In this document: in pieces, positions 31,572 through 40,243 of the stretch | Numbering within the stretch: the first letter of the stretch is position 1 | How the letters are laid out: every line of letters starts with the position of its first letter | Assembly: GCF_000308755.1 (NCBI RefSeq) | Contig: NZ_BAGF01000058.1 | Location: 204,247-268,246, forward strand | Length of the DNA: 64,000 bases | Reading direction: 5' to 3' | Source: Nocardia pneumoniae NBRC 100136 | GTDB lineage: Bacteria > Actinomycetota > Actinomycetes > Mycobacteriales > Mycobacteriaceae | Position numbers and translations under genes: made by a program | Notes under the pieces: model-generated | Database searches by the model: none | What the model was told of the DNA's origin: nothing | What the model saw: only the letters and a program-made list of their open reading frames with translations

Positions 31572-33280
31572 CCACGCCCATCGACTTGGACAACGACAGC
31601 AACACCGACACCGCTCCGGCCCGGCAGACTGCTGCTGAGCGGCGTGCGCTTCCGAACTTCACTGATGTCGCTCTGGCTGCGGCGGAGAAGTTCGGGGTGT
31701 GTGTGCGGCCGGTGACGATGCGGTCGTTCGACCCGCGAACCGGGAAGGTCGAATACGTCGCCTCCCCGTGCAAGTCCACCGTCGCGTCGGTGTGCAAGCC
31801 GTGCGCGGACAAGGCCCGCTGGTTGCGGATGACCCAATGCCGGGAAGGCTGGCACGCCGACGTCGAACCGGTCGAGGAAACCCGCGACCCCTCCGACACT
31901 CAAACCGAGTTGCTCACCGCGCGAGCTGATCTGGCCCAGCAGTACCGCCAAGCCCGCGACGACGGTGATGACGAGATGGCTGATGCCATCGGTGAACTGG
32001 TGGGCAGCTTGGACCGCGACCTTCGCGACTCCGGGTTCCGTGGCCCCATCCCGCCCTTGGACCCGAAAGAGCGCAAGCGGCGGTCTCGCTCGACCAAGCG
32101 GCGTCAGGACGTGCCGAACCTGCCTCGGAAGAAGGTCGAACGGCACACGATCGGGCGGGTGATCGGCGGCTACCGGTCCTCGATGATGGTCACGCTCACG
32201 ATGCCGTCCTACGGGTCGATCAACCAAGACGGGGCGGTGGATTCCGAGGGTAAGCCGTGCTCGGACGGTTCACCCCGCAACCCCGACAGCTACGACTATG
32301 CGCGGGCTGCTCGCGACATTGTGTTCTTCTCCAAGCTGGTCGACCGCTGGATACAGAACCTGCGCCGCTGCGTCGGCTACGACGTGCAGTACTTCGCCAC
32401 CGTCGAACCCCAGAAGCGCGGCGCCCCGCACCTGCATTTGCTGCTGCGCGGCGTCATCTCTCGCGAGATCCTGCGCATGGTCACCGCGGCCACCTACCAC
32501 CAGGTCTGGTGGCCGCACTTCGACCCCGAAAACGAGGTGTACTCCGGCGAGAAGATGCCGGTGTGGGACTACCGCGCGATGACGTTCGTGGACCCCGACA
32601 CCGGGCAGGCGTTGTCCGGCTGGGATGACGCCCTCGACGTGCTCGACGCGGTGGATGATCTGGAACCTGCGTACACGGTGCGGTTCGGCGAACGCATGGA
32701 CCCCGGCCACATGAAGGGCTACATCCCCGGCGACAAGGCGGACCGTGCTATCGGGTACGTGACGAAGTACCTGACGAAGTCGATCAGCGAAGTCCTGGAG
32801 ACCGAGTCGACGCGCACGGCGATTCACTACGACCGGTTGCACGCGGAGTTGCAGCACACGCCGTGTTCGCCTCGGTGTGCGGTGTGGTTGCGCTACGGCA
32901 TCCTCCCGCAGGGCGCCAGCGATAAGACGATTCCGGGCCGCTGCAAGGGCAAGGCACACCGTCGAGACACCCTCGGTCTGCCCGGTCGCCGGGTGCTGGT
33001 CTCCCGGCGTTGGAGCGGAAAGACGCTGCCGGACCACAAGGCCGATCGGGCGGAGTTTGTTCGGCAACTGCTGGCCTCGGTCGGCATCCACAAGCCCGAC
33101 ACCAGTCACTTGATCATCCGGCCGGTCGAGCCGGGTGATCAGTCCGCGCCACCTCGGGATCACTTGATCCTGTCCGCGATCGCCCAACGCACGAAATGGC
33201 GCGCGGAATACACAAATGCCTTGCTCGCGGCAGGAGCAGCGGCACAGCAAGAACATTCAGTTACTCGGCAAGCAGCGTGA
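31568..33280 (+). CDS. RepSA-like replication initiator
   Basis: 570 aa rolling-circle initiator as in pSAM2. A Cys-rich stretch near residues 68-80 (SPCKSTVASVCKPCADKARW) and the HUH signature PHLHLLLRG near 285 are visible, followed by KADRAIGYVTKYLTKSI, which supplies the catalytic-tyrosine region. Starts by ATGA overlap with the membrane protein gene. The 3' end is followed after 14 nt by xis. It drives replication of the excised circle before transfer. Confidence 0.87.
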   Translation: MTTPIDLDNDSNTDTAPARQTAAERRALPNFTDVALAAAEKFGVCVRPVTMRSFDPRTGKVEYVASPCKSTVASVCKPCADKARWLRMTQCREGWHADVEPVEETRDPSDTQTELLTARADLAQQYRQARDDGDDEMADAIGELVGSLDRDLRDSGFRGPIPPLDPKERKRRSRSTKRRQDVPNLPRKKVERHTIGRVIGGYRSSMMVTLTMPSYGSINQDGAVDSEGKPCSDGSPRNPDSYDYARAARDIVFFSKLVDRWIQNLRRCVGYDVQYFATVEPQKRGAPHLHLLLRGVISREILRMVTAATYHQVWWPHFDPENEVYSGEKMPVWDYRAMTFVDPDTGQALSGWDDALDVLDAVDDLEPAYTVRFGERMDPGHMKGYIPGDKADRAIGYVTKYLTKSISEVLETESTRTAIHYDRLHAELQHTPCSPRCAVWLRYGILPQGASDKTIPGRCKGKAHRRDTLGLPGRRVLVSRRWSGKTLPDHKADRAEFVRQLLASVGIHKPDTSHLIIRPVEPGDQSAPPRDHLILSAIAQRTKWRAEYTNALLAAGAAAQQEHSVTRQAA

Positions 33281-33294
33281 GGGAGGAGACGACT

Positions 33295-33474
33295 GTGAGC
33301 GACACGTTCATGACGGTGCAGGAAGCCGCGGCGGTGTTAAAGGTGAGTCGGTACAGCATCTACCAGTTGATCTGGTCGGGTGAGGTGCAGTCGGTGACCA
33401 TCGGCCGGTGCCGCCGGATTGTTCGGCAATCCTTCGACAGCTATGTCTCCGACCTCATCGACCAGGCGGCGTGA
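33295..33474 (+). CDS. Excisionase (Xis), HTH/MerR-like
   Basis: 59-aa DNA-bending protein with the classical short winged helix: MTVQEAAAVLKVSRYSIYQL, then IWSGEVQSVTIGRCRRI. GTG 33295 has GGAGG eight bases upstream. The stop overlaps the integrase start, the usual xis-int arrangement in AICEs. Confidence 0.85.
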   Translation: MSDTFMTVQEAAAVLKVSRYSIYQLIWSGEVQSVTIGRCRRIVRQSFDSYVSDLIDQAA

Positions 33475-34724
33475 TGGCGGAGAAGAAGTCGCGCAAGCGC
33501 AACCCGAACGGATCCGGCACGATCGGCGCCCGCAAAGACGGCCGCTACGAGTTGAAGCTGTTCGTGGAGACTCCAGAGGGCAAGCGCAAGCGGATCAGCG
33601 TCTACGGCGCAACATGGGAGGAGGCGGACGCTGAGCGCACGCGCCTGAAGGAGTTGCAGCGCAGGGGTGTTCCCGTCGACGTGACGACGATGACGGTTGC
33701 GCAGTACATGGGGTACTGGCTCGAAGAGATCGCCGAGCCGAAGATCCGGCGCACGACCTACGCCACCTACGAAGGTGATGTCCGACTGCACATCATTCCC
33801 GGGCTGGGCAAACGGAAGCTCAAGAGCCTGGAGAGCCGTCACGTTCGGGAGTTCGTCAACAACTTGCGCACAAAGTGCCAGTGCTGCGGTCAGGAGAAGG
33901 ACGCGCGGCGGGCCAAGCCGCGATGCTGCGCGAAGTCGCCGGCCGAGTGCTGCGGCAACGTCCTGTCCATTCACTCCATTCGGCACGTGCTACGAGTTCT
34001 CCGCGTCGCTCTGCAAGATGCGGTCGAGGAGGAGTTGGTCAGTCGGAACGTCGCCCGGTCGGTGAAGCTCCGCGGTGGCGGAGACTACAAGGTGCGAGCG
34101 TTCACCAAATCGGAGGCACAGCGTTTGCTCAGGGCCGCCGAAGAACATCGCCTGCACGCCTTGTGGGCGGTGGCGTTGGCGATGGGGTTGCGCCGCGGTG
34201 AAGCGCTCGGTCTGGAGTGGCATCACGTCGACCTGACTGCCGGGCGCCTGGTGGTCCGTCGCGGACTGCATCGGGTGGACGGAGAGCTGAAGCTCGAGGA
34301 GGTCAAGACCGACGGCTCTCGTGCGACGCTGCCCATCCCCCGGCCGCTGCTGGCGATTCTGCGTGAACATCGCAAGCGGCAGATGGAGGAACGGTTCACC
34401 GCCGGCAACCAATGGCGTGAATCCGGCTTGGTATTCACGACGAAACTCGGGCGTCCGATCGAGCCGCGAAATGTCAATCGCATGTTCAAGCGGCTGTGCG
34501 AGAAGGCGGGTGTTCCGCAGGTACGGGTGCAGGATCTTCGCCATTCGTGCGCCACGCTGCTGTTTACGAAGGGTGTAGAGGCCGCGACGGTGCAGAAGAT
34601 ACTCCGACACAGCTCGATCACCGTGACGACCGGGATCTACCTGGAGGTGATCGAGGCGGTGAAGCGCGACGCGCTGGATTCGATGGACACCTTGTTCGAC
34701 TCCTCCGACGACACCGCGATCTGA
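33474..34724 (+). CDS. Tyrosine recombinase integrase
   Basis: 416 aa. N-terminal arm-binding domain (GSGTIGARKDGRYELKLF), then a core-binding domain that carries an unusual Cys-rich insert at ~135-160 (CQCCG, CC, CC). In the catalytic domain the arginine lies in GLRRGEALGLEW (~240), QDLRHSCATLL is near 353, and tyrosine 389 sits in TGIYLEV. The first position of the HxxR box is Gln. The gene ends ~95 nt from the tRNA-Ala target and its product should recombine the 43-bp att sites. Confidence 0.92.
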   Translation: MAEKKSRKRNPNGSGTIGARKDGRYELKLFVETPEGKRKRISVYGATWEEADAERTRLKELQRRGVPVDVTTMTVAQYMGYWLEEIAEPKIRRTTYATYEGDVRLHIIPGLGKRKLKSLESRHVREFVNNLRTKCQCCGQEKDARRAKPRCCAKSPAECCGNVLSIHSIRHVLRVLRVALQDAVEEELVSRNVARSVKLRGGGDYKVRAFTKSEAQRLLRAAEEHRLHALWAVALAMGLRRGEALGLEWHHVDLTAGRLVVRRGLHRVDGELKLEEVKTDGSRATLPIPRPLLAILREHRKRQMEERFTAGNQWRESGLVFTTKLGRPIEPRNVNRMFKRLCEKAGVPQVRVQDLRHSCATLLFTKGVEAATVQKILRHSSITVTTGIYLEVIEAVKRDALDSMDTLFDSSDDTAI

Positions 34725-34775
34725 ACTGTCGTCAGTCGTGTCGTCAGCCCGGGATTTGCAAGGTGCCGGAACGAC

Positions 34776-34812
34776 AAAGACCAGGCCCGGGAATTCGCCG
34801 GACCTGGTCTTT
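34776..34812. terminator. Terminator between int and tRNA-Ala
   Basis: A long stem AAAGACCAGG-CCGG with its complement CCGG-CCTGGTCTTTT serves int on the plus strand and the tRNA on the minus strand. Confidence 0.85.
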
Positions 34813-34819
34813 TGTTCGA

Positions 34820-34862
34820 GTGGAGCTAAGGGGACTCGAACCCCTGACCCCCACACTGCCAG
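34820..34862 (-). repeat. attachment site, right copy (within tRNA-Ala)
   Basis: Identical over 43 bases to 20127-20169. It forms the 3' part of the intact tRNA, so integration kept the tRNA functional. Confidence 0.9.
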
Positions 34863-34893
34863 TGTGGTGCGCTACCAGCTGCGCCATAGCCCC
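34821..34893 (-). tRNA. tRNA-Ala (anticodon GGC)
   Basis: A 73-nt cloverleaf: acceptor GGGGCTA/TAGCTCC, D-arm GCGCAGCTGGTAGCGC, anticodon loop CTGGCAG (GGC reads GCC, alanine), T-arm AGGGGTTCGAGTCCCCT, discriminator A. CCA is not encoded. Integration target of the element. Confidence 0.95.
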
Positions 34894-35008
34894 TGGTGGG
34901 TTGCGCTCCGGGCTTCCCCGCCGCGCTTGAATGAAGTTACACCACCGGTGTGTCGGCGACCAAATCGCCTCGATTCGGGGGCGACAGGGCTCACCGGATG
35001 AGGTATAG

Positions 35009-35024
35009 TCGAACACACGTTCGA
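35009..35024. promoter_or_regulatory. LexA SOS box (orphan)
   Basis: TCGAACACACGTTCGA fits the actinobacterial LexA consensus TCGAACNNNNGTTCGA perfectly. An ATG lies 4 nt after it on the plus strand, a spacing seen for SOS-controlled HNH/DUF222 genes, but no such gene follows. Confidence 0.7.
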
Positions 35025-35027
35025 TCT

Positions 35028-35270
35028 ATGGGGAACGATATGCCGCCTCGAGGTGCGGTCTGTGGACAGGGTGCCGGACCGAGCCGTCGAGCGCGGGGCC
35101 GGGTGTCGGCAGGTGGAGCCGACACCCGGCCCATTGACCAACTGAAAACTCGGTGGGCGATCTCGGGGGCTGAGATGTCGGGTCGCGCCGTCGAGTGGGC
35201 CGGGTCGTCGATTTGGTGGAGTCGGCGGCCCGGTCCTTCCGTTGGGGGCGAGCAGATGTCCGCGCCCTAG
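35028..35270 (+). other. Weak 80-codon ORF with internal hairpin, after the SOS box
   Basis: Starts with an ATG immediately after the SOS box but shows no recognisable protein. A 15-bp perfect hairpin (GGGCCGGGTGTCGGC, 35096-35132) interrupts it. More likely non-coding, or the scar of a deleted SOS gene. It lies in a ~400-nt stretch without an accepted gene (34894-35292). Confidence 0.3.
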
Positions 35271-35292
35271 GGTTGGCGGAGGGGCCTACTGA

Positions 35293-36030
35293 TCACTGGG
35301 TGAGGGAAATCACCCAGTTCTCCTCGCTGGCGTCGACCTTGGTCGTGCCGTCGAAGACGGCTGGTGTGGCCGCGGAGCCGCCTAGCGCCTCGCCGAGTGC
35401 GGCGGTTTGTGCCATGGCGGTGGTGCGTGCGAGGTCGACTTTGGCGCCGGTCGAAATGCATTGCAGCACTGGTTCGGGGGCTCCCGCGTCCCGGGCGACG
35501 GCGGCGAGTGCTTCGTTGTTCAGGTCGCTGCCGCCTTCACTGGGGCGTTTCGTGGTGAACAGTTCGGTGTGGAACTTCGAGTAGACCGGGCCGGAACCGG
35601 CTTCGGCCACACACTGGTTCGCGGCGACGGCGCGGGTGGAGTAGTCCTTGCTCTGTGAGCGGGCGTCGAGGAAGTTCACCAGGCGGTACCGCACCGCGAG
35701 CGCGCCCATATCGATCTTCTGGGCGATTTCCTGGCCGTAGATGCGTTCCAGGTTGCCGCAGCCGGGGCACAGCGGGTCCTCGAAGAGGTCGATGGTCTTC
35801 TTCGCGTCCGGTCGGCCGAGCAGGATCGAGCCGTTCTGCTCGAGCACCGAGTGCACCGCCGGGTCGCGCACCGGACCGTAGCCGTCGTTGCGGACGGTCG
35901 CTTCGTCCCGCCCCCAGCGCATCGCCGCGATCACGATCAAGACGATCAACGCGAGGGCGACCGCACCCAGCGCATAGGTGGTCGTGCTGGACATCGGCCG
36001 CGGCGTGTAGTTCGAACGAGATTCGCTCAC
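35293..36030 (-). CDS. Membrane-anchored DsbA/thioredoxin-like protein
   Basis: 245 aa with one N-terminal anchor helix (TYALGAVALALIVLIVIAAM), then a periplasm-facing thioredoxin fold with active site DPLCPGC and cis-proline loop SAATPAVFDG. Two further cysteines (NQCVAE, LQCIST) could form a structural disulfide. Nocardial homologues begin with a YTPRP-type segment, supporting GTG 36030 over ATG 35994. Likely role: disulfide formation or isomerisation in exported proteins. Confidence 0.85.
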   Translation of the reverse strand: MSESRSNYTPRPMSSTTTYALGAVALALIVLIVIAAMRWGRDEATVRNDGYGPVRDPAVHSVLEQNGSILLGRPDAKKTIDLFEDPLCPGCGNLERIYGQEIAQKIDMGALAVRYRLVNFLDARSQSKDYSTRAVAANQCVAEAGSGPVYSKFHTELFTTKRPSEGGSDLNNEALAAVARDAGAPEPVLQCISTGAKVDLARTTAMAQTAALGEALGGSAATPAVFDGTTKVDASEENWVISLTQ

Positions 36031-36101
36031 ATTGACACTTTGCCCCACCGAACCACCCCAGCCACCGCCGGGCCGTCCCTCCGCTGGTCGCCCCGGATAT
36101 C

Positions 36102-36266
36102 CAGCATCAGCGCATCGGAAGCAGTTTGATCGCGGCTCTTGTCGACGACCTCCGCGAACTCGGTATCGAATGGCGCCACGTCGACCACGAACCACATCTC
36201 AACAGCTTCTATCGCGACACCTGCGGGTTCCAGACCACCGATGCGGGCCTGCTACGACTGAACTGA
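36102..36266 (+). pseudogene. GNAT acetyltransferase C-terminal fragment
   Basis: One frame gives QHQRIGSSLIAALVDDLREL, then VDHEPHLNSFYRDTCGFQTT and a stop. This is the acetyl-CoA loop to end of a GNAT protein, with the N-terminal half absent. Confidence 0.55.
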
Positions 36267-36356
36267 ACTGACCTCGAAAGGCCGCGACCAACACCGCACG
36301 CACTCGATGTCATCGTTCCCGTCCCACCGCGACCAATTCCGGGCGGCGAAGTCGTT

Positions 36357-37946
36357 TCACCGAGTGCGGCCGCTTCGCGGGGCGGCACGTCGGCGTCTGC
36401 GGCGGGAGACCGCACGCCGCAGAGTGGTGGGTGACATCTCCGATTCGGCAACTGCTGTGCCCGGCAGTACCACTGCCGCTCGAAAATCGGCCCCTACCGC
36501 TGGAGTGTCGCTCTGTTTGCCTGCCAGCACGCTCTGTCCACCGCCGACCGTCGCGCACTCACCCGGCACCGCCCCGGGATCGACCGTCGCTGTTCCAGGG
36601 TCACACGCCGAATCTCCCGACGAATCGCACGCCACCGTTCCGGACTCGACCGCTACCGGCACCGGCTCCTCGGCCACCGACGACGGGCCGCTCCCCGCCG
36701 CCCCGGCAGCGGCGGCACGGTGGTCGATGCCGAGCCGATCCGACGGGCTTTCCGCGTGCACCGGACGGCGGCGCAGCGGCTCGGGGACCACGGACCAGAC
36801 GATCGCGGCGAGGGCGAGCAGGGCACCGGTCACACCGAGCGCGAGCTCGTAGGACACCTGCTGTGCGAGGGCGCCGACGGCGACCGGGCCCACGACGGTG
36901 CCGAGGTCGGCGGCCATCTGGAAACCGGCCAGGACGGGCCCGCCGCGGGCTTTGGGGCCGATGATGTCGGCCACGGCCGCCTGCTGGGTCGGGGTGAACA
37001 TGCCGGAACCGAGTCCGGCGAGGAACGAGGTGGCCAGCAGCCACGGCAGGCTCGTCGCCATGCCGAGTCCCGCGGTGCCCGCGGCGCACACCAGCGAGCC
37101 GACGATCACGAAAGGTTTTCGTCCCCACCGATCGGACAGCCGTCCCGAGGCGAACAGCACCGCGACGTTGCCCGCCGCGAACACCGTCAGCGCGACGCCC
37201 GCCATCCCCGGCGCCTGGTGCAGCACCTCGACGACGAGCAGCGGCACCAACGCCATCCGCACGCCGAACACGGCCGCGCCATTGGCGAAGTTCGACAGCA
37301 GCACCGCCCGGTACTCCGGCCGCGCCCAACCCTCCCGGAACGACATCATCCGCACACCGCCGACCGGCTCGGGCGCGGCCAATGCCGAATTCCGCAGGCT
37401 CAGGTGCACGACGACGCTCACGACGAGCAGCGCGACCGCGTAGATCACGAAAGGCCACCGCAACCCGAGGCCGGACAATCCGCCGCCGACCAGCGGACCG
37501 CTCACCGAACCGACCAGGAAGCTGGTCGACCACAGCCCGGACACCCGGCCGCGCTGTTCGGGCGGAGACATCCGGATGACCAGCGCCAGCGACGACACGG
37601 TGAACATGGTCGACCCGATGCCGCCCAGCGACCGCAACACCATGAGCTGCCAATAACTTTGGGCCAGCGCACTGGCGCCGGTGGACAACGCGACGATCAG
37701 CAGCCCACCGAGGTAGACCGACCGCTCCCCCAGCCGCTGCACCAGCCGCCCGCTCACCGGCGCGAACAGCAACCGCATCAGGGCGAACGCGGAGACGATC
37801 GCCGAGGCGGCCGCCACGCCGACGCCGAATCCCCGCGCGAACTGCGGCAGCACCGGGGCGACCAGACCGAACCCGATGGCGATCACGAACGCGCCCCCGA
37901 CCAGCACCCAGATCTCGGTGGGCAGGGGCTTGGATCTACCCGTCAC
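36357..37946 (-). CDS. MFS transporter with long C-terminal tail
   Basis: 529 aa. Residues 1-395 are a 12-helix MFS exporter of the DHA1 type, with the loop motif GRLVQRLGERS and second-half motif GRLSDRWGRKP. The remaining ~130 residues are low-complexity (Val, Pro, Ala, Asp, three Cys) and end in a run of arginines (RRRRRR), which most MFS proteins lack. GTG 37946 overlaps the pgm stop by 11 nt, so translation is probably coupled. Substrate unknown. Confidence 0.82.
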   Translation of the reverse strand: MTGRSKPLPTEIWVLVGGAFVIAIGFGLVAPVLPQFARGFGVGVAAASAIVSAFALMRLLFAPVSGRLVQRLGERSVYLGGLLIVALSTGASALAQSYWQLMVLRSLGGIGSTMFTVSSLALVIRMSPPEQRGRVSGLWSTSFLVGSVSGPLVGGGLSGLGLRWPFVIYAVALLVVSVVVHLSLRNSALAAPEPVGGVRMMSFREGWARPEYRAVLLSNFANGAAVFGVRMALVPLLVVEVLHQAPGMAGVALTVFAAGNVAVLFASGRLSDRWGRKPFVIVGSLVCAAGTAGLGMATSLPWLLATSFLAGLGSGMFTPTQQAAVADIIGPKARGGPVLAGFQMAADLGTVVGPVAVGALAQQVSYELALGVTGALLALAAIVWSVVPEPLRRRPVHAESPSDRLGIDHRAAAAGAAGSGPSSVAEEPVPVAVESGTVACDSSGDSACDPGTATVDPGAVPGECATVGGGQSVLAGKQSDTPAVGADFRAAVVLPGTAVAESEMSPTTLRRAVSRRRRRRAAPRSGRTR

Positions 37947-39579
37947 CGGACAGCGCCCGCCCGACCAATTCCTCCGCGGCCGTCTGCACCTCGGCCAGGT
38001 GCTCGGGACCGTGGAACGACTCGGCGTAGATCTTGTACTTGTCCTCGGTGCCGGAGGGGCGGGCGGCGAACCACGCGTTCTCGGTGGTGACCTTGAGGCC
38101 GCCCAGCGGCGCGCCGTTGCCCCGCGCCCTGGTGAGCACGGCGGTGACCGGTTCTCCGGCGATCTCCTTCGTGGCGATCATGTCCGGAGTCAACTTCGCG
38201 AGCAGCTGTTTCTGTTCCGCGGTGGCGGATGCGTCGATCCGCGCGTAGGCGGGGCTGCCGTAGCGGCGTTCCAGTTCGACGTAGCGCGCCGAGGGGCTCT
38301 GCCCGGTGACCGCGGCGATCTCACCGGCGAGCAGTGCCAGCAGGATGCCGTCCTTGTCGGTGGTCCACACGGTGCCGTCCATTCGCAGGAACGACGCGCC
38401 CGCGCTCTCCTCGCCGCCGAAAGCCAGGCTGCCGCTGAACAATCCGGGCACGAAGAACTTGAACCCGACCGGCACCTCGTGCACATCCCTGCCGAGCACG
38501 GAGACCACCCGGTCGACCATGGACGACGTCACCGCCGTCTTGCCGATCTTGGTCAGCGCGTCCCAGCCCATCCGGTTGGCGACCAGGTATTCGATGGCCA
38601 CCGCCAGGAAATGGTTGGGATTCATCAACCCGCCGTCGGGCGTGACGATGCCGTGGCGGTCGGCGTCGGCGTCGTTGCCGGTGGAGATGTCGTAGTCGTC
38701 CTTGATCGCGATCAGCGACGCCATCGCATAGCGCGAGGACGGGTCCATCCGGATCTTGCCGTCGCTGTCGAGCGTCATGAACCGCCAGGTGGGATCCACG
38801 ACCGGGTTGACCACCTCCAGCTCGAGGTCGAAGCGCTGGCCGATCTCCTCCCAGTAGTCGACGCTGGCGCCGCCCATCGGATCGGCGCCGAGGCGGATGC
38901 CCGCACCGCGGATGGCGTCCAGGTTCAGCACATTGGGCAGGTCCTCGACGTAGTGGCCGAGGTAGTCGTAGCGTTCCACGCCGGTTTCCAGCGCGCGCCG
39001 CAGTGTGGTGCGTTTGACTTCGGCCAGCCCGCCCAGCAGCAGTTCGTTGGCGCGGGCGGCGATGGCGTCGGTGGCCGTGTTGTCGGCCGGGCCGCCGTGC
39101 GGCGGGTTGTATTTGAAGCCGCCGTCGCGGGGCGGGTTGTGCGAGGGGGTGACCACGATGCCGTCGGCCTGGTGTTTGGTGCCGCCGCGATTGTGGCGCA
39201 GCACAGCGTGACTCAGCGCCGGAGTGGGGGTGTAGCGGTCGCGCGCGTCGATCACCGCGGTGACGTCGTTGCCTGCGAGCACCTCGAGCGCGGTGGTCCA
39301 CGCGGGCTCGGACAGCGCGTGGGTGTCCCTGGCCAGGTAGACCGGTCCGGTGATGCCGCGGGTGGCGCGGTATTCGACGATCGCCTGGGTGATCGCCAGA
39401 ATGTGCGCTTCGTTGAACGCGCTGTCCAGGCTGGAGCCGCGATGCCCCGAAGTACCGAACACCACCCGCTGGGCCGGATCGAGCACATCGGGGACGCGGC
39501 TGTAGTACGCGGTCACCAGGTGTGCGATGTCCTCCAGATCGGTGGGACGTGCGAGACGCCCGGCTCGATCGTGGGCCAT
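37936..39579 (-). CDS. pgm: Phosphoglucomutase (alpha-D-glucose phosphate-specific)
   Basis: Interconverts glucose-1-phosphate and glucose-6-phosphate for glycogen and cell-wall sugars. 547 aa, the usual length for the alpha-D-glucose-specific Pgm. The phosphoserine loop VVTPSHNPPRDGG lies near residue 145, the metal loop GNDADADRHG near 300, the sugar loop GGEESAG near 390 and the phosphate-binding SGTEDKYKIYAES near the end. ATG 39579 opens with MAHDRAGRLA. Confidence 0.94.
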   Translation of the reverse strand: MAHDRAGRLARPTDLEDIAHLVTAYYSRVPDVLDPAQRVVFGTSGHRGSSLDSAFNEAHILAITQAIVEYRATRGITGPVYLARDTHALSEPAWTTALEVLAGNDVTAVIDARDRYTPTPALSHAVLRHNRGGTKHQADGIVVTPSHNPPRDGGFKYNPPHGGPADNTATDAIAARANELLLGGLAEVKRTTLRRALETGVERYDYLGHYVEDLPNVLNLDAIRGAGIRLGADPMGGASVDYWEEIGQRFDLELEVVNPVVDPTWRFMTLDSDGKIRMDPSSRYAMASLIAIKDDYDISTGNDADADRHGIVTPDGGLMNPNHFLAVAIEYLVANRMGWDALTKIGKTAVTSSMVDRVVSVLGRDVHEVPVGFKFFVPGLFSGSLAFGGEESAGASFLRMDGTVWTTDKDGILLALLAGEIAAVTGQSPSARYVELERRYGSPAYARIDASATAEQKQLLAKLTPDMIATKEIAGEPVTAVLTRARGNGAPLGGLKVTTENAWFAARPSGTEDKYKIYAESFHGPEHLAEVQTAAEELVGRALSGDG

Positions 39580-39880
39580 GCTCGGGTCTCCCTTCCGTAT
39601 CGGCTGCGCCCGGCTCGTCATCAGAATCATGTCCACGACCGCCTGGTCACCGCCGACCCCACGGCCACGTCGATCACGTCGGCCACCAGCCGGATCCTCT
39701 TGTGGCCGAACGCACCGCACGTGGTCGGCGCGGTGCGGGAATCCGATCCCGCGGCGAACCGCCGCATACCGGTTCTCGCGTCGCTGCGATCGCCGAGCCG
39801 CGCCGAACCGACAATGGTAACGGCCGAGGCCCCCTTCGGCATCGGCGCGTCGAAATCCGCTGGTACGCCGCGCGGTACCG
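39580..39880. other. Gap between pgm and DUF190 gene
   Basis: 301 nt with no supportable gene. In mycobacteria, crcB fluoride-channel genes lie at this position between pgm and a DUF190 gene; no CrcB-like frame was seen in any of the six frames. Confidence 0.5.
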
Positions 39881-40243
39881 TCATCGCCCACCTCCCTGCC
39901 ACAGTTCCACCGGTGCCAGCGTGACGTTGACCGACGCGAATAGTTCGGCGTTCCGGTCGACGAACGCGCGCAGGCGTTCCGGCTCGTCGACCAGCACCAG
40001 CATCAGCGGGAGATGGTCGGCCATGTCCAGGATCCGGGTGGTGTGGACGTGCGAGGACGCGCCGTATCCCTCGATGCCGCGCCACACGCTGGCACCCGCC
40101 ACTCCGGCGTCCCTGGCCCGCCGCACGATCTCGTGGTACAGGGGCGTGTGCCGCCACATGTCGTCCTCGTCGAGCAGCACGGTGAGCCGTGCCGCCGGCC
40201 GCCACTGTCCCGCGGTGCGAGAACCCGTTTGCGGACCACTCAC
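39881..40243 (-). CDS. DUF190 domain protein
   Basis: 120 aa of a small PII-like fold: ARLTVLLDEDDMWRHTPLYH, VRRARDAGVAGASVWRGIEG, then PLMLVLVDEPERL. DUF190 proteins usually accompany CrcB fluoride channels and are nucleotide-binding PII-like signal proteins in some cases. GTG 40243 has GGGGG seven bases upstream. Here the partner crcB is absent from the expected place. Confidence 0.82.
   Translation of the reverse strand: MSGPQTGSRTAGQWRPAARLTVLLDEDDMWRHTPLYHEIVRRARDAGVAGASVWRGIEGYGASSHVHTTRILDMADHLPLMLVLVDEPERLRAFVDRNAELFASVNVTLAPVELWQGGGR

Larger units (their letters stand above)
20127..34862 (+). mobile_element. Actinomycete integrative and conjugative element (AICE) in tRNA-Ala
   Basis: About 14.7 kb between 43-bp direct repeats, with the intact tRNA-Ala at the right and the integrase gene ending ~95 nt from it. 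Gene content is pSAM2-like: integrase, excisionase, RepSA-like initiator, single FtsK-type Tra, Spd-like DUF2637 protein and a GntR-family KorSA-like repressor. The left third holds cargo (HNH endonuclease, YefM-YoeB) and a tRNA-Phe scar. Int, xis, rep and tra all look intact, so the element may still be able to excise and transfer. Single-protein Tra implies double-stranded DNA transfer. Confidence 0.88.

Noticed and set aside
37876..39924. 682-codon plus-strand open frame
   Set aside because: It lies antisense to pgm, which has all catalytic motifs; the frame is open only because of high GC at third positions.
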